Source of the DNA: Saccharopolyspora ipomoeae
GTDB lineage: Bacteria; Actinomycetota; Actinomycetes; Mycobacteriales; Pseudonocardiaceae
Assembly (NCBI RefSeq): GCF_029952525.1
Contig: NZ_JASAOF010000003.1
Coordinates: 496,001-560,000 of the forward strand
Direction of reading: 5' to 3'
DNA: 64,000 bases
A program made the position numbers and the translations under genes. Below the pieces are notes generated by a model. The model searched no databases, had not been told where the DNA came from, and saw nothing but the letters and a program-made list of their open reading frames with translations. Position 1 is the first letter of the stretch. Each line of letters begins with the position of its first letter. Positions 1 to 8,181 of this stretch are shown in pieces.

Positions 1-215
1 ACGTCGACGACGCCCAGGGCCTCGAGCACGCGCAGCGCTTCCCGCAACGAGGGTCGGCTCACTCCCAGGAGCTGGGCGAACTCCCGCTCGCTGGGCAACC
101 GGTCGCCGGGCGCGAGACGACCGTCGAGGATGCGCTGCTCGATCTGCGACATGACCTGCTCGTAGGTCCGAACCTTGCGCGCCGGCTCCCACGAGCTGTG
201 GGTCGCGGAACTCAT
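1..215 (-). CDS. GntR (FadR-type) transcriptional regulator, N-terminal part
   Basis: Only the first 71 or so codons lie in the window; the gene continues past base 1. The start is the ATG whose complement is at 213-215. The protein opens MSSATHSSWEP, then carries a GntR winged helix: residues about 14-30 (VRTYEQVMSQIEQRI) lead to the family signature PGDRLPSEREFAQLLGVSR and PSLREALRVLEALG. This signature is typical of FadR-subfamily regulators of organic-acid or fatty-acid metabolism. The ligand-binding domain is outside the window. It reads away from the symporter pair at 405-2386, so control of that pair is possible but not shown. Confidence 0.85.
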   Translation of the reverse strand, partial: MSSATHSSWEPARKVRTYEQVMSQIEQRILDGRLAPGDRLPSEREFAQLLGVSRPSLREALRVLEALGVVD

Positions 216-245
216 GCCACTCCTCACTTCCGGCCTTCGTTGCCC

Positions 246-256
246 AGGTCCAACCA
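246..256. promoter_or_regulatory. Candidate FadR-family operator upstream of the GntR gene
   Basis: On the minus strand the sequence TGGTTGGACCT fits the FadR-type core TNGTNNNACNA except at the last base. It lies about 30 bp upstream of the GntR start, where autoregulation would act. This is a motif-level guess. Confidence 0.25.
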
Positions 257-348
257 CCTTACGTCCCCGTTCACCCGAAATCGGCCCCACTGACGGCATC
301 CTTACGCTCCGCTCGAGGCCGGTGCCCGGATTCGGGCCCTGAAAAGCC

Positions 349-388
349 CGGGAACCTTCCTGCCGGGGAAGTAGCAGGAAGGTTCCCG
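349..388. repeat. Inverted pair of the GGGAACCTTCCTG element (hairpin)
   Basis: CGGGAACCTTCCTGC at 349-363 and its exact complement at 374-388 form a perfect 15-bp stem with a 10-nt loop. It lies 17 bp beyond the stop of the symporter gene (stop at 405), where a terminator would sit. There is no T-tract. Confidence 0.8.
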
Positions 389-404
389 TTCATCGGTCAG
401 CTGG

Positions 405-1967
405 TCAGTGGGCGCCGATGCCGGTCAGCGATCGGACCTCCATCTCGTCGGTGCGGTCGCCGTCCTCGCGCTCTCCGAGCAGGGTGCCGATGTAGCCGAA
501 CAGGAACGAGGCCGGGATCGACACCAGGCCCGGGTTGTTCAGCGGGAACAAGGCGAAGTCGGCCCAGGGCATCATGGACGACGGGGCGCCCGAGACGACC
601 GGCGAGAAGATCATCAAGAGCAGGCACGTGGCCAGCCCGCCGTACATGCCCCACAAGGTGCCTCGGGTGTTGAACCTCCTCCAGTACAGCGAGAACAGCA
701 GGGTGGAGAGGTTCGCGGAAGCGGCGAAGGCGAACGCCAGCGACACCAGGAACGCGAGGTTCTGACCGTTGACCAGGATGCCGCCGATGATCGACGTGGC
801 GCCGATGATCAACGCCGTCAGCCGGGCCACCCGGATCTCCGAGTCCGGGTCGGCCTGGCCGCGTTTGAAGACGTTGGCGTACACGTCGTGGGCAAAGGAG
901 GCCGACGCGGTCAACGTCAGCCCCGCCACCACGGCGAGGATCGTGGCGAAGGCGACCGCGGCGACCACTCCCAGCAGCACCGTTCCGCCGATGCGGTAGG
1001 CGAGCAGCGGAGCCGCGGAGTTCTCCCCGCCCGGGGCCGACAGGATCGAGTCCGTGCCGCTGACCGCGCCCGCGCCGAAGCCGATCACCAGCGTGCACAG
1101 GTAGAACACGGACATCGTGACCGTCGCCCACACCACCGAACGCCGGGCCTGCAGAGCGTTGGGCACCGTGTAGAACCGCATGAGGACGTGCGGGAGCCCT
1201 GCCACGCCGAGCACCAGGGCCAGCGACATCGAGACGAAGTCGAGCTTGGTGGTCCCATTCTCGCCGTACTGGGCTCCGGGGGCGAAGATCCGCTCGCCGA
1301 GCGGGTTCTTCTCGGCCGCGTGCTGCATCAGGGACGTGATGCTGAATCCGAACTTGCCCATCAGGAACAGGGTCATGAGCGCGACGCAGAGCATCAGCGC
1401 CACGGCCTTGATGATCTGCACCCAGGTGGTTCCCTTCATCCCACCGACGAGCACGTAGACGACCATCAGCGCGCCGACCGCGGCGATCACCAGCGCCTGC
1501 CCGGCCGCGCTGTGCACGTCGAGCAGCAGCGCGACGAGGCTTCCCGCGCCCGCGATCTGCGCGATCATGTAGATGAAGGAGATGACCATGGTCGACACGG
1601 CTGCTGCCGCGCGCACCGGACGCTGGTTCATCCGGTAGCTGAGAACGTCGCCCATGGTGAATCTGCCGGTGTTGCGCAGGAGTTCGGCGATCAGGAGCAG
1701 GTTCACCAGCCAGCCGACCAGGAATCCGATGGAGTAGAGGAATCCGTCGTAGCCGTGCACGGCGATGGCGCCGGCGATGCCGAGGAACGAGGCGGCCGAC
1801 AGGAAATCGCCAGAGAGCGCGATTCCGTTCTGCGCACCGGTGAACTGCGCACCGGCGGCGAAGTAGTCGGTGGTGGAGCCCGCACTGCTCACCCGGTAGA
1901 CGATGTAGAGGGTGACCAGCACGAATGCCGCGAAGATGCTGATGTTGAGCATCGGGTTGGTGTCCAT
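405..1967 (-). CDS. Sodium:solute symporter family protein (acetate/monocarboxylate type)
   Basis: This 520-residue membrane protein of the SSS family resembles cation/acetate symporters such as ActP and MctC. It has about 13 hydrophobic segments. The N-terminal block has SSAGSTTDYFAAGAQFTGAQN, then GIALSGDFLSAASFLGIAG (about residues 49-67), the classic start of ActP-type carriers. VGGMKGTTWVQIIKAVAL lies mid-protein. The likely role is Na+- or H+-coupled uptake of short monocarboxylates across the cytoplasmic membrane. The start overlaps the stop of the DUF485 gene (TAATG), so the two are translationally coupled. DUF485 next to ActP is a well-known pairing. The exact substrate cannot be read from the sequence. 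Confidence 0.9.
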   Translation of the reverse strand: MDTNPMLNISIFAAFVLVTLYIVYRVSSAGSTTDYFAAGAQFTGAQNGIALSGDFLSAASFLGIAGAIAVHGYDGFLYSIGFLVGWLVNLLLIAELLRNTGRFTMGDVLSYRMNQRPVRAAAAVSTMVISFIYMIAQIAGAGSLVALLLDVHSAAGQALVIAAVGALMVVYVLVGGMKGTTWVQIIKAVALMLCVALMTLFLMGKFGFSITSLMQHAAEKNPLGERIFAPGAQYGENGTTKLDFVSMSLALVLGVAGLPHVLMRFYTVPNALQARRSVVWATVTMSVFYLCTLVIGFGAGAVSGTDSILSAPGGENSAAPLLAYRIGGTVLLGVVAAVAFATILAVVAGLTLTASASFAHDVYANVFKRGQADPDSEIRVARLTALIIGATSIIGGILVNGQNLAFLVSLAFAFAASANLSTLLFSLYWRRFNTRGTLWGMYGGLATCLLLMIFSPVVSGAPSSMMPWADFALFPLNNPGLVSIPASFLFGYIGTLLGEREDGDRTDEMEVRSLTGIGAH

Positions 1968-2386
1968 TACGGCCGCTCCTCCCCGGTCGCCTCGCGGTAG
2001 AGGGCATCGGCGCGCGGGTCGATCTCGCCGGCCGCGTAGCGCAGGTAGAGGACCGTGATGACCAGGGTGCTCACGAACTGGGCGATGCCGAAGACCAGAC
2101 CGATGTTGACGGTCCCGAACAGCCGGATCGCCATGAATCCGGGGTAGTACGCGGCGGCGATGACGTAGCCGATGTACCAGAGCAGGAAGATCGCGGTCAT
2201 CGGGAACGTGAACTTGCGCAGCTTGCCGCGCAGTTCACGGAAGTCGTCACTGCGCGCGAGTTCGGGGAAGTCCGGTTCCGGACGACCGAGGTCGGGCAGA
2301 TCGGTGCGCCGGGCGGATTTGTCGATCTGACCGAAGGTCGCTTCGGTCTCCCGCGGGGGCGGCGGGGGTTGGGTGGCGTTGCGCAT
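1967..2386 (-). CDS. DUF485 family membrane protein, partner of the symporter
   Basis: The protein has 139 residues from the ATG at 2386, chosen because GGAAGG lies 4-5 nt upstream; an in-frame ATG at 2416 has no such site. A Pro-rich, polar N-terminus (residues 1-55) is followed by two hydrophobic segments near 70-90 (FPMTAIFLLWYIGYVIAAAYY) and 100-120. The pattern FRELRGKLRKFTFPMTAIF marks DUF485, a family encoded beside acetate symporters, where it is thought to assist the carrier. The function is inferred from this association only. Confidence 0.85.
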   Translation of the reverse strand: MRNATQPPPPPRETEATFGQIDKSARRTDLPDLGRPEPDFPELARSDDFRELRGKLRKFTFPMTAIFLLWYIGYVIAAAYYPGFMAIRLFGTVNIGLVFGIAQFVSTLVITVLYLRYAAGEIDPRADALYREATGEERP

Positions 2387-2758
2387 GCATCCTTCCAAGC
2401 ATTTCGAGCATCGCACCGGCGTGTTCCGCCGATGCTGCGAAGTCCCCCAACTCCGTCCGACCGCCGCAGTCGTTCCCGATCTCCTTCGATCGCGAATTCA
2501 GCAGCGGCCGGTGACCGCACGACCTTGCGATGCCAACCGGGCCGGAGTCTAACGATCAATTCGCATTACCTGGACTACGGCAGCGACACACCACACCTAT
2601 TGATGAATCGAATGATCACTACGCGTGATTGGGGCCGACTCGAAGCCACACCTCCCCGGGTGCCGGACGGCAGCGCAGAGTCCCCCACGATCGGCCCGAT
2701 GAAAACCGTTTTAGCTGATCAACGGCAGAATTAGGCGAGGGTAACACAGGAAGAGCAT

Positions 2759-2773
2759 GGGAACCTTCCTGTC
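2759..2773 (+). repeat. Dispersed GGGAACCTTCCTGTC element, single copy
   Basis: The sequence GGGAACCTTCCTGTC is followed by GTTTTCG. This is one of the few copies not placed after a recognisable upstream gene. A small transcript may end here, or the copy may be a stray. Confidence 0.7.
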
Positions 2774-2789
2774 GTTTTCGCCCACATCG

Positions 2790-2823
2790 TCACCCGATAG
2801 GAGAGATTCTCTCCATCGGGTGA
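2790..2823. terminator. Strong hairpin in the intergenic interval
   Basis: The left arm TCACCCGATAGGAGAG pairs with CTCTCCATCGGGTGA around a 3-nt ATT loop, with one bulged base. It starts 16 bp after the repeat at 2759. It could be a terminator for an unseen short RNA or a protein-binding dyad; no T-run follows. Confidence 0.5.
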
Positions 2824-3218
2824 CTAAAGCGCGGGCGACCTCCCCGGAAATGAACACGAGCAGTGTCCAATGTGCTCGGCGAGGCCGCCGCCACCCACGA
2901 AGATGATCTCCATTGATGCGAATTCGCAGGTCAGCGGTTCAAATTCAGGAACCTTGGTAGATCATTCCGGTGAGGTAGTGTTCTGCACGCCGACGACCGG
3001 TGCGAACTGATTCGATGCCGCCGCGATCACCCCCGACATCGCAGGCCTTCGAGCACCACCGTCGAAGACCGCACGGCCACCCGCGAAAACCCCGAAACGC
3101 AGGCAGCGCCGCCAACCACGCATGACCTGCCGCGCACACCCGAGGCGGGCCGGCCTGCCCACCACACGAACGCGCAGTTGGCGACGAAAGCTTCCACCGC
3201 GCGGGAAAGGACTGCGTC

Positions 3219-6152
3219 GTGAGCAGCGGAGTACAAGACCCGCCCGCGAACGCGACCCGGACGTCCATGTGGTCGCGCGCCACAACTCGAATCATCACGT
3301 GGCAGAACTGGAAACTCCCGGTCAAGATCGCCGCGGTCGTGCTCGTCCCGGTCATCTTCGCGATCGTGCTGGGCGTCCTGCAGATCCGCGGTCAGATCAC
3401 CGAGGCCAGCAACTACGAGCAGATGGACCGGGTCGTCTCAGCCGGCCGCGCCGTGCGCACCGCCGTCGACCGGCTGCAGGACGAACGCAGCCAGGCCGCG
3501 GAATTCCTGGCACGCGGACAAGTCACCAGCGCCGACGTCCGCAACCGGTTCGCCGACTCGGACCGGGCGCTCGCCGAAACCCAACGCCTGCTGCGCGCCG
3601 CACCGGACAGCGACGCCGTGCGCTACGCCCGCCAGGAAACCGACCGGCAATCGACCGAACTCGAACCGATCCGCAGGCTCGTGCTCGGCGGCAACGTCGA
3701 CCCCGGCATCACCGCCAACTCCTACACCGAGCTCATCGACGTGATGCTCGCGCTCGACCGCACCCTGATCAGCCAGATCTCCTCGTCGGAACTCGTGGCC
3801 ACCGCCACCACCATCCACGAGCTGGCCAAGATCAGCGAAGAGGTCCAGTTGCAGCAGGCGCTGGTGCTCACCGGCCTCGCGCACGAGAACTTCACCAGCG
3901 ACAACCTCGCCCGGATCGCCGCCAGCGAGGCCCGCCGCACCGCGGCGGTCAAGGAGTTCCGCGCCGCTGCCGACCCGGAGCAGCGCATCCGCTACGACCG
4001 GCTCTACACCAATCCCGAGGTGCCCGCCCGGGAAACCTCGGTGCAGCTGGCCATGGCCGAGCAGAACAACACCCGATCGAGCCTCTCCTCGCACCTGGTG
4101 TCGTCGACGACCTGGAAGAACCAGTCGCACACCGCCGCGCAGGCGCTCACCGATCTGCAGGCCCAGCTCGACCGCCAGCTGCACCACACCGCTTTCACGC
4201 TGCAGGACACGGCGGGCAACCTCGCCGGGCTCGAATCGGTCCTGCTGCTCAGCGCCCTGCTCGTCGCCGGAGCGATCGTGGTCGTGATGGCCCGGCACCT
4301 GCTCGGATCGCTCGACGTGCTGCGGCGCAGCGCGCTCGACACCGCCAACCACCAGCTGCCCAACGCCGTCGCCGACATCCGCGCCGGTCACGCACCGCTG
4401 GCGGTCGACCCCGTGCCGGTCTCCACCACCGACGAGGTCGGTGAAGTGGCCCGCGCGTTCGACGACGTGCACGCGCAAGCGGTCACCCTCGCCACCGAGC
4501 AGGCCGAGCTCCGCCGCAGCTACAGCGACTCGTTCATCAACGTGTCGCGGCGCAGCCAGAGCCTGCTCGAACGCCAGCTGCGGCTGTTCGAACAGCTGGA
4601 ACGCGACGAGGAGGACCCCGACCAGCTGGCGACGCTGTTCCAGCTGGACCACCTCGCGACCCGGATGCGCCGCAACAACGAGAACCTGATGGTGCTCTCC
4701 GGCGCGGACCTCGCCCGGCGGTTCACCAGGCCGACCACCCCCGCCGACCTGCTGCGGGCGGCGGTCTCGGAGATCGAGCACTACCCGCGGGTGACCGTGC
4801 AGCAACTGCCCGACACCAAGATCGTCGGTTACGTGGCCAACGATCTGGTGCGGCTGCTGGCGGAGCTGCTCGACAACGCCGCGAACTTCTCGGCGCCGCA
4901 GACCCAGGTGGTGGTGTCGGGACAGCGGGAGAAGGACGGTTCCCTTCGTCTCGACATCGACGACGAGGGCATCGGCATGAACCCCGCCGAGCTCGCCGAG
5001 GCCAACCAGCGCCTGACCTCCGACGAGGAGATCAAGCAGTCCACGTCCCGGCGCATGGGCTTGTTCGTGGTCGGGCGACTGGCCCGTCGGCACGGCATCC
5101 GCGTCGAACTCGCCCCCGGGCAGGAGGGCACCGGCGTGCGCGTGTCGATGACGCTGCGGCCGGAGCTCCTGGTCGACGACGTCTCGCTGCCCGCCCCGCG
5201 CACCAACGGCGTCTACCGCCCGGACCACGACGACGACACGCTGATCCGGCAGTTCGACTGGGAGGCCGCTGAGCAGGACGCGATCAGCGATCCGCCCACC
5301 CACAACGGATTCCACCTCTTCCGCGGAGACGGCGACGAGGTGCCGAACACCGCTCCCGCGGACCTGTTCGCCACCCAGGAGATCTCCACCGAGCCGCCGC
5401 CCGCGATGGAGGTTCCCTCCACCGCGGAGTCGATCCTCGACGAGCTGTCCTCGGCGTGGTTCCAGGAACGGCCCGACGGTGAACCCGAGCTCCTCTGGCC
5501 GGACGAGGCCGACGGCCCCAACACCGAGACGTTCGCGGTGGTGGACCTGGAAGAGAAGGACCCGTCCTCCGACGACGCCGACGACTCCACGAGCGAGGCG
5601 CCGCTGCGGGACTGGAGCTTCGCCAGCGATGAGGGCAGGCAGCGCGCGGAGGAGGTCGCGGCGGCGGAACCCACCGACTTCACCTCGGCCGGGTTGCCGC
5701 AGCGGATTCCGCTGGCGAACCTGGTCGCCGGGAGCGCCGACCGGCCCGACGCCGAAGAGCCCCGGCCGACGCGGGACGCCAACCTGGCCCGAGGCAGGCT
5801 GGCCAGCTTCCAGGCAGGGGTCCAGCGGGGTCGGCACCGGCTGACCCAGGCGGGCCAGGCGGCGAGCAGCGCGGTCGAGGGACCCGCCACCGCGCCACCG
5901 GACGCGCCCGAAGACCCCGCACCCGCAGCGGTGGAGGAGACCTCCGACGAGGCCGCGCAGTACACGCCCTCCGGCCTTCCCCGCCGCACACCCAGAGCCC
6001 AGCTGGTATCGGGCTTGGCCACCGATTCGGCCACCGCACCGCCCCGCGACGCAGACGTGATGCGCGGTCGGCTGGCCAGCTTCCAACGCGGTGTCCGCGA
6101 AGGCAAGCACAGTCTCCGCGACCCTCAGCCCTCAACGGATGAGACCCGGTGA
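3219..6152 (+). CDS. cvnA: Conservon sensor-kinase-like protein (CvnA)
   Basis: This 977-residue membrane protein heads a four-gene conservon. GTG start, with GAAAGGA about 9 nt upstream. There is a transmembrane segment at about 36-56, an extracytoplasmic nitrate/nitrite-sensor-like helical region (about 60-330), a second segment at about 339-360, then a HAMP-like linker. A DHp-like helix contains FQLDHLATRMRRNN (His about 477). An HATPase domain follows, with N-box ELLDNAANFSAP (about 548), G1 DDEGIGM (about 580) and G2 MGLFVVGRLARRHG. The tail (660-977) is acidic and disordered, with two copies of a GLPxR...RGRLASFQxGVxxG module (about 823-875 and 917-967) typical of CvnA. In conservons it acts at the membrane with the next three proteins; the signal here is unknown. 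Confidence 0.9.
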   Translation: MSSGVQDPPANATRTSMWSRATTRIITWQNWKLPVKIAAVVLVPVIFAIVLGVLQIRGQITEASNYEQMDRVVSAGRAVRTAVDRLQDERSQAAEFLARGQVTSADVRNRFADSDRALAETQRLLRAAPDSDAVRYARQETDRQSTELEPIRRLVLGGNVDPGITANSYTELIDVMLALDRTLISQISSSELVATATTIHELAKISEEVQLQQALVLTGLAHENFTSDNLARIAASEARRTAAVKEFRAAADPEQRIRYDRLYTNPEVPARETSVQLAMAEQNNTRSSLSSHLVSSTTWKNQSHTAAQALTDLQAQLDRQLHHTAFTLQDTAGNLAGLESVLLLSALLVAGAIVVVMARHLLGSLDVLRRSALDTANHQLPNAVADIRAGHAPLAVDPVPVSTTDEVGEVARAFDDVHAQAVTLATEQAELRRSYSDSFINVSRRSQSLLERQLRLFEQLERDEEDPDQLATLFQLDHLATRMRRNNENLMVLSGADLARRFTRPTTPADLLRAAVSEIEHYPRVTVQQLPDTKIVGYVANDLVRLLAELLDNAANFSAPQTQVVVSGQREKDGSLRLDIDDEGIGMNPAELAEANQRLTSDEEIKQSTSRRMGLFVVGRLARRHGIRVELAPGQEGTGVRVSMTLRPELLVDDVSLPAPRTNGVYRPDHDDDTLIRQFDWEAAEQDAISDPPTHNGFHLFRGDGDEVPNTAPADLFATQEISTEPPPAMEVPSTAESILDELSSAWFQERPDGEPELLWPDEADGPNTETFAVVDLEEKDPSSDDADDSTSEAPLRDWSFASDEGRQRAEEVAAAEPTDFTSAGLPQRIPLANLVAGSADRPDAEEPRPTRDANLARGRLASFQAGVQRGRHRLTQAGQAASSAVEGPATAPPDAPEDPAPAAVEETSDEAAQYTPSGLPRRTPRAQLVSGLATDSATAPPRDADVMRGRLASFQRGVREGKHSLRDPQPSTDETR

Positions 6153-6184
6153 CCCCCGAATCAGTTAGGAGGAAAGGAGGCGCC

Positions 6185-6625
6185 ATGAACGCCCACAATT
6201 CCCAGCCGAGCCAGTTCGGTTGGCTCGTCACGGACTTCACCGAGCGAGTCCCCGGTGTCGCCCACGCAGTCGTGGTCTCTGCTGACGGACTGCTGCTGAC
6301 CGCATCGGCGAAGCTCCCCACCGATCGCGCCGATCAGCTCGCTGCGGTGGCGTCCGGGCTGCTCAGCCTCACGCAAGGGGCTGCGAGGTGCTTCGAGGCG
6401 GGTTCGGTCACCGAAACCGTGGTCGAGATGGAACGCGGTCTGATGCTGCAGATGGCCATCAGCGACGGTTCCTGCCTGACGGTGCTGGCGGCTCCGCAGT
6501 GCGACATGGGTTTGATCGCGTACGAGATGACGCTGCTGGTCGAACGCGTCGGCCAGATCCTGACCCCCGAGCTGCGTTCTCAACTGCAGGGCACGAGCCG
6601 CGTGATGACCGGACAGTCGGTGTGA
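6185..6625 (+). CDS. cvnB: Roadblock/LC7 domain protein (CvnB)
   Basis: The protein has 146 residues. I chose the ATG at 6185 because AAAGGAGG lies just upstream; the in-frame GTG at 6149 overlaps cvnA and has no site. A Roadblock/LC7 fold spans most of the protein: FGWLVTDFTERVPGVAHAVVVSADG, then LLLTASAKLP and LTVLAAPQCDMGLIAYEMTLL (shown in pieces). The family regulates small GTPases, and in conservons CvnB is the likely partner or GAP-like regulator of CvnD. The gene starts 32 bp after cvnA and 7 bp before cvnC, so the four genes form an operon. Confidence 0.92.
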   Translation: MNAHNSQPSQFGWLVTDFTERVPGVAHAVVVSADGLLLTASAKLPTDRADQLAAVASGLLSLTQGAARCFEAGSVTETVVEMERGLMLQMAISDGSCLTVLAAPQCDMGLIAYEMTLLVERVGQILTPELRSQLQGTSRVMTGQSV

Positions 6626-6632
6626 GGCGGAG

Positions 6633-7295
6633 ATGAGCGAAGGTCCGGACCCGACCGGGCAACACCGGTGGCGTAACCCCGATGCGCCGGACAACGACGG
6701 CGTGGCGGAGGTTTTCAACCGGTTCACCCTGGACAGCGGACGCCGCGGGTGGCGCTGGAAACGTGCGCGGAAGGACCCCGGACCGCAGGGCGCGACCGAG
6801 CCGGGCGGTGACGATCGCGGGGCGCGGTCGCACGCGCCGCATTCCGGTGCCTCCGCGCCCGAACCGCCGTGGCCGGCCTCCGACGGCCACGGCGAGACCG
6901 CCCCGGCACCGGTGCCCGCGTCCAGGCAGCCCTCGGACGCTTCGCCGGACCGTGACGCGATGTCGACCTCCATCCGCCCCTACGCGTGGACCGGAGGCCG
7001 CACCAGGTCCAACCACCACCTGGAACTGGAGACGCTGGTCTCGGCCAGCGAGTTCTGCACGCCGGAGCGGTTGCGGCGCACCGAGCACCACTCGATCGCC
7101 GAGATCTGCCGGCACCCCAGATCGGTGGCCGAAGTGGGCGCGATGCTCGGGGTTCCGCTCGGCGTGGCCAAGGTGCTGCTCGGTGATATGGCGGACCTGG
7201 GGTTGATCACCGTGCACGAAACCGTCAGCGACAGCGCCAGCTCGTCGCACTTCCTGTTGATGGAACGAGTTCTGAGCGGTCTCCGTCGGCTCTGA
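6633..7295 (+). CDS. cvnC: DUF742 protein (CvnC)
   Basis: The protein has 220 residues. Residues 1-110 are polar, charged and probably disordered, longer than in most CvnC proteins. The DUF742 domain (about 111-220) starts RPYAWTGGRTRS, continues LELETLVSA and has a winged-helix-like core (HHSIAEICRHPRSVAEVGA, LGVPLGVAKVLLGDMADLG). It ends FLLMERVLSGLRRL. It has the canonical position between the Roadblock and GTPase genes. Its biochemical role in the conservon is not settled; it may be an adaptor or a DNA-binding-like module. Confidence 0.9.
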   Translation: MSEGPDPTGQHRWRNPDAPDNDGVAEVFNRFTLDSGRRGWRWKRARKDPGPQGATEPGGDDRGARSHAPHSGASAPEPPWPASDGHGETAPAPVPASRQPSDASPDRDAMSTSIRPYAWTGGRTRSNHHLELETLVSASEFCTPERLRRTEHHSIAEICRHPRSVAEVGAMLGVPLGVAKVLLGDMADLGLITVHETVSDSASSSHFLLMERVLSGLRRL

Positions 7296-7375
7296 CTCCC
7301 CCAGCGCGCCGGACTCATTGGCGACGCGCCGAACGCAGCAACCCAGCTCTGACTCGATGACTGAAGTGGGCAGAC

Positions 7376-8008
7376 ATGAATCCTGATACGCAAGCCCGGC
7401 CTGAATCCCCCCGCAGGTCCCCGACCACCACCTCGGCGAAGATCGTCGTCGCCGGTGGTTTCGGCGCAGGAAAGACCACGTTCGTCGGTTCTGTGTCGGA
7501 AATCGTGCCGCTGACCACGGAAGCGGTCATGACCGAGGCCAGTCACGGAATCGACGACCTGCACGCCACTCCGAACAAGCAGACCACGACGGTGGCCATG
7601 GACTTCGGTCGCCTCTCGCTGGATTCGGATCTGATCCTGTACCTCTTCGGAACCCCCGGCCAGCACCGGTTCTGGTTCATGTGGGACGACCTGGTGCGAG
7701 GAGCGATCGGCGCGGTCGTGCTGGTCGACACGCGCCGCCTCGCGGACTGCTTCTCGGCCATCGACTTCTTCGAGGACCGGAAGCTGCCGTACATCGTCGG
7801 CCTGAACTGCTTCGACGGCAACCTGCAGCACCGCGTGCAGGAAGTCCGCGAAGCGATGGCAATCCCCGAGGACGTCCCGATCGTCACCTGCGACGCCCGA
7901 AACAGGGAGTCCACCAAGCAATCCCTGATCCGGCTGGTCGAGTACGCGATGCAGTGGTGGATGCAGCGGCATCCGGAGGAGCAGGGGAACCTTTCTGCCA
8001 CGCGCTGA
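7376..8008 (+). CDS. cvnD: Conservon small GTPase (CvnD)
   Basis: This 210-residue P-loop GTPase has G1 GGFGAGKTT (about residues 27-35), G3-like FGTPGQHRFWFMW, the hydrophobic strand AIGAVVLVDTRR and G4-like NCFDG. This is the MglA/CvnD pattern in which NKxD is replaced. It should bind GTP and act downstream of CvnA/B/C at the membrane. The last seven residues, GNLSATR, are encoded by a copy of the dispersed element (7985-8000), so the C-terminus looks extended or replaced by repeat sequence. A large hairpin follows at 8023. Confidence 0.92.
   Translation: MNPDTQARPESPRRSPTTTSAKIVVAGGFGAGKTTFVGSVSEIVPLTTEAVMTEASHGIDDLHATPNKQTTTVAMDFGRLSLDSDLILYLFGTPGQHRFWFMWDDLVRGAIGAVVLVDTRRLADCFSAIDFFEDRKLPYIVGLNCFDGNLQHRVQEVREAMAIPEDVPIVTCDARNRESTKQSLIRLVEYAMQWWMQRHPEEQGNLSATR
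7985..8000 (+). repeat. Dispersed element inside the 3' end of cvnD
   Basis: GGGAACCTTTCTGCCA differs from the consensus at two positions and encodes part of the last seven residues of CvnD before its TGA. Its orientation is the same as the gene. Confidence 0.75.
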
Positions 8009-8022
8009 CCCCTCCGCTCCCG

Positions 8023-8080
8023 GTGGGCGTGGGAGCGCTTCATCCCGGTGCTCGGCTGGGCGAAGCGTTCCCACGCCCAC
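8023..8080 (+). terminator. Hairpin terminator after the conservon
   Basis: The arms 8023-8041 (GTGGGCGTGGGAGCGCTTC) and 8062-8080 (GAAGCGTTCCCACGCCCAC) pair over 19 positions with one G-U pair and a 20-nt loop. It starts 14 bp after the cvnD stop. No T-tract follows, as is common in actinobacteria. Confidence 0.7.
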
Positions 8081-8181
8081 TTCGTAGCCGGGCGGTCACC
8101 CGTTCAGGCACCGGGTCCCAACACGCGCACGTCGACGCTTGCTTCCACGATTTCGCGCGCTGTGGGCCGATAGTTCTTGGC

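Larger units (their letters stand above)
2387..3218. other. Long non-coding interval before the conservon
   Basis: There are 832 bases with no convincing gene; open frames here lack actinobacterial codon bias and recognisable domains. The interval is less GC-rich than its surroundings around 2540-2720. It holds one plus-oriented copy of the dispersed element (2759-2773), a strong hairpin (2790-2823) and a small dyad ATCAC-N5-GTGAT at 2615-2629. It should contain the divergent promoters of the DUF485 operon and the conservon. Confidence 0.6.

Noticed and set aside
2945-3355. Possible gene on the minus strand before the conservon
   Set aside because: The frame overlaps the start of cvnA and has no Shine-Dalgarno or domain.
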